Assembly (NCBI GenBank): GCA_009908735.1
Contig: JAAAOR010000078.1
Coordinates: 1-10,730, forward strand
Length of the DNA: 10,730 nt
DNA from: Spirochaetota bacterium
GTDB taxonomy: Bacteria; Spirochaetota; Spirochaetia; DSM-27196; PWMO01
Reading direction: 5' to 3'
Shown piece after piece: positions 7,651-10,730 of this stretch (its first letter is position 1; each line of letters begins with the position of its first letter). A program made the position numbers and the translations under genes. The notes below the pieces were generated by a model. That model searched no databases. It was not told where the DNA came from and worked only from the letters and a program-made list of their open reading frames with translations.

Positions 7651-7873
7651 CGACAGCTTCCTCCTCGTCGGGCCCGTCGGCGACGATCTTGAGCACGCTG
7701 TTGTAGCCGGCGCCCAGCGTGATAATCCCCATGATGGACTTTGCGCTGATCTCTTCGGATTCCTTCTTGAAGTAGATGTCGGAATCGTATTGGCCCGCGG
7801 TCTGCACGATGAGTGCGGCGGGACGGGCGTGGATGCCTGCTCTGTTCTTGATGGTAATCTCGCGCTCTGTCAT
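7607..7873 (-). CDS. Phosphocarrier protein HPr (PTS)
   Basis: 88 residues from the ATG at 7873, the normal HPr length. This start puts the active histidine exactly at His15 (AGIHARPAALIV, 12-23) and the regulatory serine exactly at Ser46 (AKSIMGIITLGAG, 44-56), the canonical numbering, so the longer frame back to 7942 is rejected. HPr carries phosphate from enzyme I on His15 in the phosphotransferase system; Ser46 is the target of HPr kinase, encoded immediately upstream with a 4-base gap. No good ribosome site is visible, so translation probably follows termination of hprK. No enzyme I or sugar-specific enzyme II lies in the window, so a mainly regulatory role is possible but not shown. The 3' end overlaps the histidine kinase gene by 44 bases. 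Confidence 0.96.
   Translation of the reverse strand: MTEREITIKNRAGIHARPAALIVQTAGQYDSDIYFKKESEEISAKSIMGIITLGAGYNSVLKIVADGPDEEEAVDALASLFANRFEED
7660..7665 (-). promoter_or_regulatory. Shine-Dalgarno AGGAGG of the kinase gene, inside the HPr gene
   Basis: On the minus strand AGGAGG occupies 7665-7660, nine bases before the ATG at 7650. It lies in codons for the acidic run of glutamates near the HPr C-terminus. It decides the kinase start and implies independent ribosome loading within the HPr reading frame. Confidence 0.7.
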
Positions 7874-7877
7874 GAGT

Positions 7878-8885
7878 TCAGTCACTGCCACCATGTGCGT
7901 CGGGAGCCGAATTGCGCGAGCGGAGATATGCGCTTCGGGCATTCTCTCGCTCCAGCCACTTCAGCACGCTCTGATTGAACTCACGGGCCGAGTAGTATCC
8001 CATTTTCTTTAGCCGCTCGTTCATGGCTCCCGTCTCGATGATTATCGGGATGTTTCTACCCGGTTTCACAGGTATTTGCAAGTAGGGGACCTTCACGCCC
8101 AGTATTTCCTTGGTACGCTCCTCCGCCCCGATCCGGTCGTAAACCTTGTCGGAATCCCATAACTCGAGCTCCACGACGAGCTGCACCTGTTTGGTGTCGC
8201 GGATCGCTCCTACCCCGAAGAGGTGAGTTATGTTGATGATCCCGAGTCCCCGAATCTCCATGTGATGGCCGAGGGCCCGGTTGGCGCCCTGCGCCAGCAG
8301 GACGTTACCGGACACGCAACGGATCTCCACCGCGTCGTCGGCGACCAGCCGGTGCCCGCGCTCCACGAGCTCGAGGGCGGCCTCGCTCTTGCCCACCCCG
8401 CTGTCGCCGAGAATGAGCACGCCGATGCCGAAGACTTCGACGAGCACCCCGTGGACGGTTTCCTGGGCCGCGAACACGTTGCCCAGTGCCCGGAGAATGC
8501 GAGAGGAAAAATCGCTGGAGGGGAGGGCTGTCTGCAGGACCGGGCACTGTGCCTCCTCGGCCATGCGGGCAAACTCCGGCGTGGGATCGAGACCGTGGGT
8601 GAACACCACGCAGGGCACGTCCCACTCGAAAAAGCGGTGCAGAACATCGGTCTTTCCCTCGGCCTCGAGCTTTCGCAGGAAGGCGGTTTCGCCTCGCCCG
8701 AAGATCTGAATGCGCTCGCTTCCGAAGTTCTCGAAAAAACCGTTGAGCGCGAGCCCGGGTCGGTTGAGGTCCGGCACACGAATCTCCCGGGTGAGACCGG
8801 GACGGCCCCCGATGCATTGCAGGTCGAGCGCGTCATGCTCCTTCAGATCGAGATCGAGAAGGTCGAGTACCGTAAACTCTTTCAT
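7878..8885 (-). CDS. hprK: HPr kinase/phosphorylase
   Basis: 335 residues. The N-terminal domain (about 1-130) is the less conserved HprK domain. The catalytic half has Walker A GDSGVGKS (160-167), His145 just upstream in VHGVLVE, Asp183-Asp184 in VADDAVEI, and the HprK signature EIRGLGIINITHLFGVGAIR (210-229), followed by PVKPGRNIPIIIETGAMN (272-289). It phosphorylates HPr on Ser46 using ATP or pyrophosphate and reverses the reaction with phosphate, linking metabolic state to regulation. About 22 residues after the usual core end (from about 314, rich in Arg, Ser, Gly and Asp) form a tail of unknown role. It starts 8 bases after the hpf stop without a visible Shine-Dalgarno and ends 4 bases before the HPr gene, its substrate, which strongly supports the assignment. 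Confidence 0.97.
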   Translation of the reverse strand: MKEFTVLDLLDLDLKEHDALDLQCIGGRPGLTREIRVPDLNRPGLALNGFFENFGSERIQIFGRGETAFLRKLEAEGKTDVLHRFFEWDVPCVVFTHGLDPTPEFARMAEEAQCPVLQTALPSSDFSSRILRALGNVFAAQETVHGVLVEVFGIGVLILGDSGVGKSEAALELVERGHRLVADDAVEIRCVSGNVLLAQGANRALGHHMEIRGLGIINITHLFGVGAIRDTKQVQLVVELELWDSDKVYDRIGAEERTKEILGVKVPYLQIPVKPGRNIPIIIETGAMNERLKKMGYYSAREFNQSVLKWLERENARSAYLRSRNSAPDAHGGSD

Positions 8886-8893
8886 GGGTGGAG

Positions 8894-9184
8894 CTAATGC
8901 TCTTTCACCTTCTCCTTTTCCTTCCTGACTTTCATTTCGACGCTGTCGAGAAGGGAGTGAAGTCCCTCATGCAGATCGTAGGACTTCTCTTTGATTACGT
9001 GGGATTTGCCCCAGCGAAAATGGATCTTTGCCTCGAGAAAGAACCGGTTTTTTTCTTTCGTCAGCGTGAATTTGAGGTCGACAATGAGGTCCCTGGCGAA
9101 CTCGACCTTTTCCATTCGTTCTTCGATCCAGTCCTTGGTCTCGTCGTGAAGGTCGAAGTGTACAGCTTCATAATCCAGAAACAT
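8894..9184 (-). CDS. hpf: Short-form ribosome hibernation promoting factor (HPF/RaiA family)
   Basis: 96 residues, the short form of the family. The pattern fits throughout: an N-terminal strand (FLDYEAVHFDLHDETKDWIEE), the LIVDLKFTLTKEKNRFFLEAKIHF strands in the middle, a second helix (YDLHEGLHSLLDSVEMKV), and a basic tail KVRKEKEKVKEH. Proteins of this type bind the decoding region of the 30S subunit in stationary phase and pair or idle ribosomes; the short form with a basic tail usually promotes 100S dimers. Two in-frame ATGs exist, at 9190 and 9184. AGGAGG (9196-9191) touches the first directly but stands 6 bases from the second, so 9184 is preferred. It sits between rpoN and hprK, the usual place for hpf in rpoN clusters. 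Confidence 0.92.
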   Translation of the reverse strand: MFLDYEAVHFDLHDETKDWIEERMEKVEFARDLIVDLKFTLTKEKNRFFLEAKIHFRWGKSHVIKEKSYDLHEGLHSLLDSVEMKVRKEKEKVKEH

Positions 9185-9190
9185 GCTCAT

Positions 9191-9196
9191 CCTCCT
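9191..9196 (-). promoter_or_regulatory. Shine-Dalgarno AGGAGG that decides the hpf start
   Basis: AGGAGG on the minus strand (9196-9191) directly abuts an ATG at 9190, too close for initiation, and is 6 bases from the next in-frame ATG at 9184, the ideal distance. The shorter protein is therefore the better call. Confidence 0.7.
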
Positions 9197-9215
9197 CTTG
9201 CTCCGTATTCAAACT

Positions 9216-10589
9216 CTATCGATCGTAGGAGGAGCTGATGTCCAGCTCTTTGCGATATTTGGCAACCGTTCTTCGGGCGATGCTAATGCCCCGTTGTTTG
9301 AGCAAATCGGCAAGCCGCTGATCGGACAGGTGCTTCTCGCCGCTCTTGTCCTCCTCGAGGATCTCCCGGATCCTCTCTTTGACGGCCGACTTCGAATGGC
9401 GAGACCCTTTCGAGCCCGCCCCCGAAATCGAGTTCGAGAAGAAGTACTTCAGCTCAAAGATACCCCATTCGGTTTGCACGTGCTTGGAAGTAGTTATGCG
9501 CGAGACCGTCGCCTCGTGCACGTCAACCGTGGTTGCGATATCCTTCAGCGTCAACGGGACGAGATACTTGGGGCCACGCAGAAAGAAGTCGCGTTGGAAC
9601 TCGACGATGGCCCGCGCCACCTTCAGCAGCGTCTGATTTCGTTGCTGGATGCTGTGGATGAACCACCGGGCGTCTTTCACTGTTGACTTTACGAAGCGAT
9701 TCACGTCTTTTTCCTCGGTGCTCGAGTTGTTCATCTTTTCGAAGAACGGATTGATGTCGAGCACCGGAATCTCCTCATCATTGAGGACGATGACGAATTG
9801 CCCCTCCTTGATGGTGACGAGCAAATCGGGGATGACGTAGCGTGGGGACTCGGTGGAGTACTTGCGGCCCGGAAAAGGCGTCAGCGTGCGGATGAACTCC
9901 AGCGCTTCGAGGACCTCTTCCTCGGTGGTCTTCATCTTGCGGGCGATTTCCCTGTACTTCTCCCGCTCGAGTAGGTCGAAATGCTCGGCGATGATGGTGT
10001 CCGTTCCCGCCGGCATGTCGTCTCGCAGGCGTGCCTGCACCAGAAGCGACTCCCGGTAGTCGGCCACACAGGTACCCACCGGCTCGAAGGTCTGAATCAT
10101 CTGCGCCATGCGCGAGAGCACCTCGTGGCGCGATTCCGGCACAAGACTGTGCGGATCCTCGAGGTGGAATCCGTTTTCATCGAGATTATGGATGAGCAAC
10201 TCGCCGAGCTCGAACTCGTCCTCCGCGAGCGGCTGCAGCCTCAGCTGCCACAACAGGTGATCCTGCAGCGACTCCGGCCGCGAGAGTGCGCCCTCCATGA
10301 ATTGCTGCTTGGAGTTCGACGCCTCGGTGTCGTAGCTGCGCGTCGTATAACCGGGGTCCGAAGAGTTCTCGAAGTAGTCGTACTCCTCCGCCGGCGTGCC
10401 TGCCACCTCCTCAAGTGAGACCGTGGAGCGCTCCTCCACGACTTCGAGGGCAGGGTTTTGTTCGAGCTCCTGCTGTATCTTAAACCTCAGGTCCTGGATG
10501 GGAAGCGCCATCAACTGGATGCTCTGGTAGAGCTGAGGATTCATCCTCAGCTTCTGCTGCTGCACCAGGACCGGTCTCTGAACTTGCAC
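9216..10589 (-). CDS. rpoN: RNA polymerase sigma-54 factor (RpoN)
   Basis: 457 residues, normal for RpoN, the alternative sigma factor for -24/-12 promoters that needs an AAA+ activator. Region I is intact (QQKLRMNPQLYQSIQLMALP, 11-30, then ELEQNPALE at 41-49), followed by an acidic, low-complexity region II (about 50-100). The core-binding domain covers about 105-300. The helix-turn-helix is at about 346-385 (LTLKDIATTVDVHEATVSRI). The RpoN box reads ARRTVAKYRK (438-447), matching the -24 recognition signature, and the protein ends LDISSSYDR, akin to the usual LGIPSS ending. The start is GTG at 10589, supported by GGAGG 5 bases upstream. It follows lptB by 110 bases and precedes hpf by about 31, the common lptB-rpoN-hpf order. 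An NtrX-like AAA+ regulator in the same gene block may be one of its activators. Confidence 0.97.
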   Translation of the reverse strand: MQVQRPVLVQQQKLRMNPQLYQSIQLMALPIQDLRFKIQQELEQNPALEVVEERSTVSLEEVAGTPAEEYDYFENSSDPGYTTRSYDTEASNSKQQFMEGALSRPESLQDHLLWQLRLQPLAEDEFELGELLIHNLDENGFHLEDPHSLVPESRHEVLSRMAQMIQTFEPVGTCVADYRESLLVQARLRDDMPAGTDTIIAEHFDLLEREKYREIARKMKTTEEEVLEALEFIRTLTPFPGRKYSTESPRYVIPDLLVTIKEGQFVIVLNDEEIPVLDINPFFEKMNNSSTEEKDVNRFVKSTVKDARWFIHSIQQRNQTLLKVARAIVEFQRDFFLRGPKYLVPLTLKDIATTVDVHEATVSRITTSKHVQTEWGIFELKYFFSNSISGAGSKGSRHSKSAVKERIREILEEDKSGEKHLSDQRLADLLKQRGISIARRTVAKYRKELDISSSYDR

Positions 10590-10638
10590 GATTACCTCCC
10601 CCCTGGGCTGACGACGGCCGTGGCAGGGGTCTACCTCA

Positions 10639-10667
10639 ATACTGAATCAGCCGTATGCGTTTGTCAA
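10639..10667 (-). promoter_or_regulatory. Candidate sigma-70 promoter for the rpoN operon
   Basis: On the minus strand TTGACA (10667-10662) is a perfect -35 box. Seventeen bases on, CAGTAT (10644-10639) matches TATAAT at 3 of 6, including the key second A and final T. Transcription would start near 10631, leaving a leader of about 42 bases before the GTG at 10589. This is the only substantial gap among the minus-strand genes, which supports its being the operon promoter, though read-through from lptB is equally possible. Confidence 0.45.
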
Positions 10668-10674
10668 CGTTGAC
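10663..10674. repeat. Perfect 12-bp palindrome overlapping the -35 box before rpoN
   Basis: GTCAACGTTGAC reads the same on both strands. It overlaps five of six bases of the candidate -35 box, a position where a dimeric regulator would block RNA polymerase. No protein is assigned to it. Confidence 0.5.
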
Positions 10675-10699
10675 TTCGTGGTGCCGGGCTCGTCGGCGC

Positions 10700-10730
10700 C
10701 TACATGGTGAAGCTGTCGCCGAGATAGACC
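10700..10730 (-). CDS. lptB: Lipopolysaccharide export ATP-binding protein LptB, last codons only
   Basis: Only nine codons and a TAG stop lie in the window, reading VYLGDSFTM. That closely matches the conserved C-terminal ending of LptB (typically YLGxxFxM), the cytoplasmic ATPase that powers lipopolysaccharide transport through the LptFG complex and the Lpt bridge. The position directly upstream of rpoN on the same strand is the classic place for lptB, which supports the call despite the tiny fragment. The rest of the gene lies beyond the window. Confidence 0.75.
   Translation of the reverse strand, partial: VYLGDSFTM

Noticed and set aside
7874..7942. Longer HPr start at 7942 or 7894
   Set aside because: These would overlap hprK and shift His15 and Ser46 from their canonical positions.
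1..10730. Sigma-54 (-24/-12) promoters, given rpoN and an AAA+ regulator in the window
   Set aside because: I looked for TGGCAC-N5-TTGC and close variants on both strands, especially in gaps, and saw none with correct spacing.
1..10730. tRNA or rRNA genes, CRISPR arrays, insertion sequences or attachment sites
   Set aside because: No clover-leaf pattern, spaced direct repeats, transposase or terminal inverted repeats were seen; the window is almost entirely accounted for by housekeeping and regulatory genes.

Overview
The window is GC-rich (roughly 60% by eye), densely coded and chromosomal in character, with no gap longer than about 110 bases, no mobile elements, no RNA genes and no CRISPR array. 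The partial lptB gene points to a diderm (outer-membrane) bacterium. A free-living member of the Spirochaetales fits best: the form of the LexA and HolA proteins, an HPr kinase with a fully equipped HPr (His15 and Ser46), and an exported LamG-like protein all suit it. This is inference from remembered protein resemblance; another diderm lineage, such as a deltaproteobacterial group, is not excluded.

Layout. Positions 1-959 (minus strand) hold the first two thirds or so of a secreted LamG/concanavalin A-like protein whose C-terminus lies off the window. It diverges from uvrC (986-2791, plus) with only 26 bases between the start codons. uvrC converges on a long block of nine minus-strand genes, in transcription order: lptB (only the last codons, 10730-10700), rpoN (sigma-54), hpf (ribosome hibernation), hprK (HPr kinase/phosphorylase), an HPr gene, an NtrY-like membrane histidine kinase, an NtrX-like AAA+ response regulator, lexA, and holA (DNA polymerase III delta).

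From rpoN to holA, junctions are either short gaps (4-30 bases) or overlaps (44, 26, 4 and 8 bases), so rpoN-hpf-hprK-HPr-ntrY-ntrX-lexA-holA is very probably one translationally coupled transcript. The best promoter candidate lies in the 110-base lptB-rpoN gap: a perfect TTGACA -35 box embedded in a perfect 12-bp palindrome.

How the genes may work together. The front half is the classic lptB-rpoN-hpf-(hprK) stress and nutrient cluster. HprK would phosphorylate HPr on Ser46 according to metabolic state, and HPF would dimerise or idle ribosomes in starvation. The kinase/regulator pair would sense an envelope signal and could drive sigma-54 promoters, although its sigma-54 contact loop is a GAFTHA variant. 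The back half adds the SOS repressor LexA and a replicative clamp-loader subunit, so the SOS repressor is apparently transcribed with carbon/nitrogen and starvation regulators. uvrC, a DNA repair gene often under SOS control, stands next door with a weak LexA-box-like sequence in its candidate promoter.
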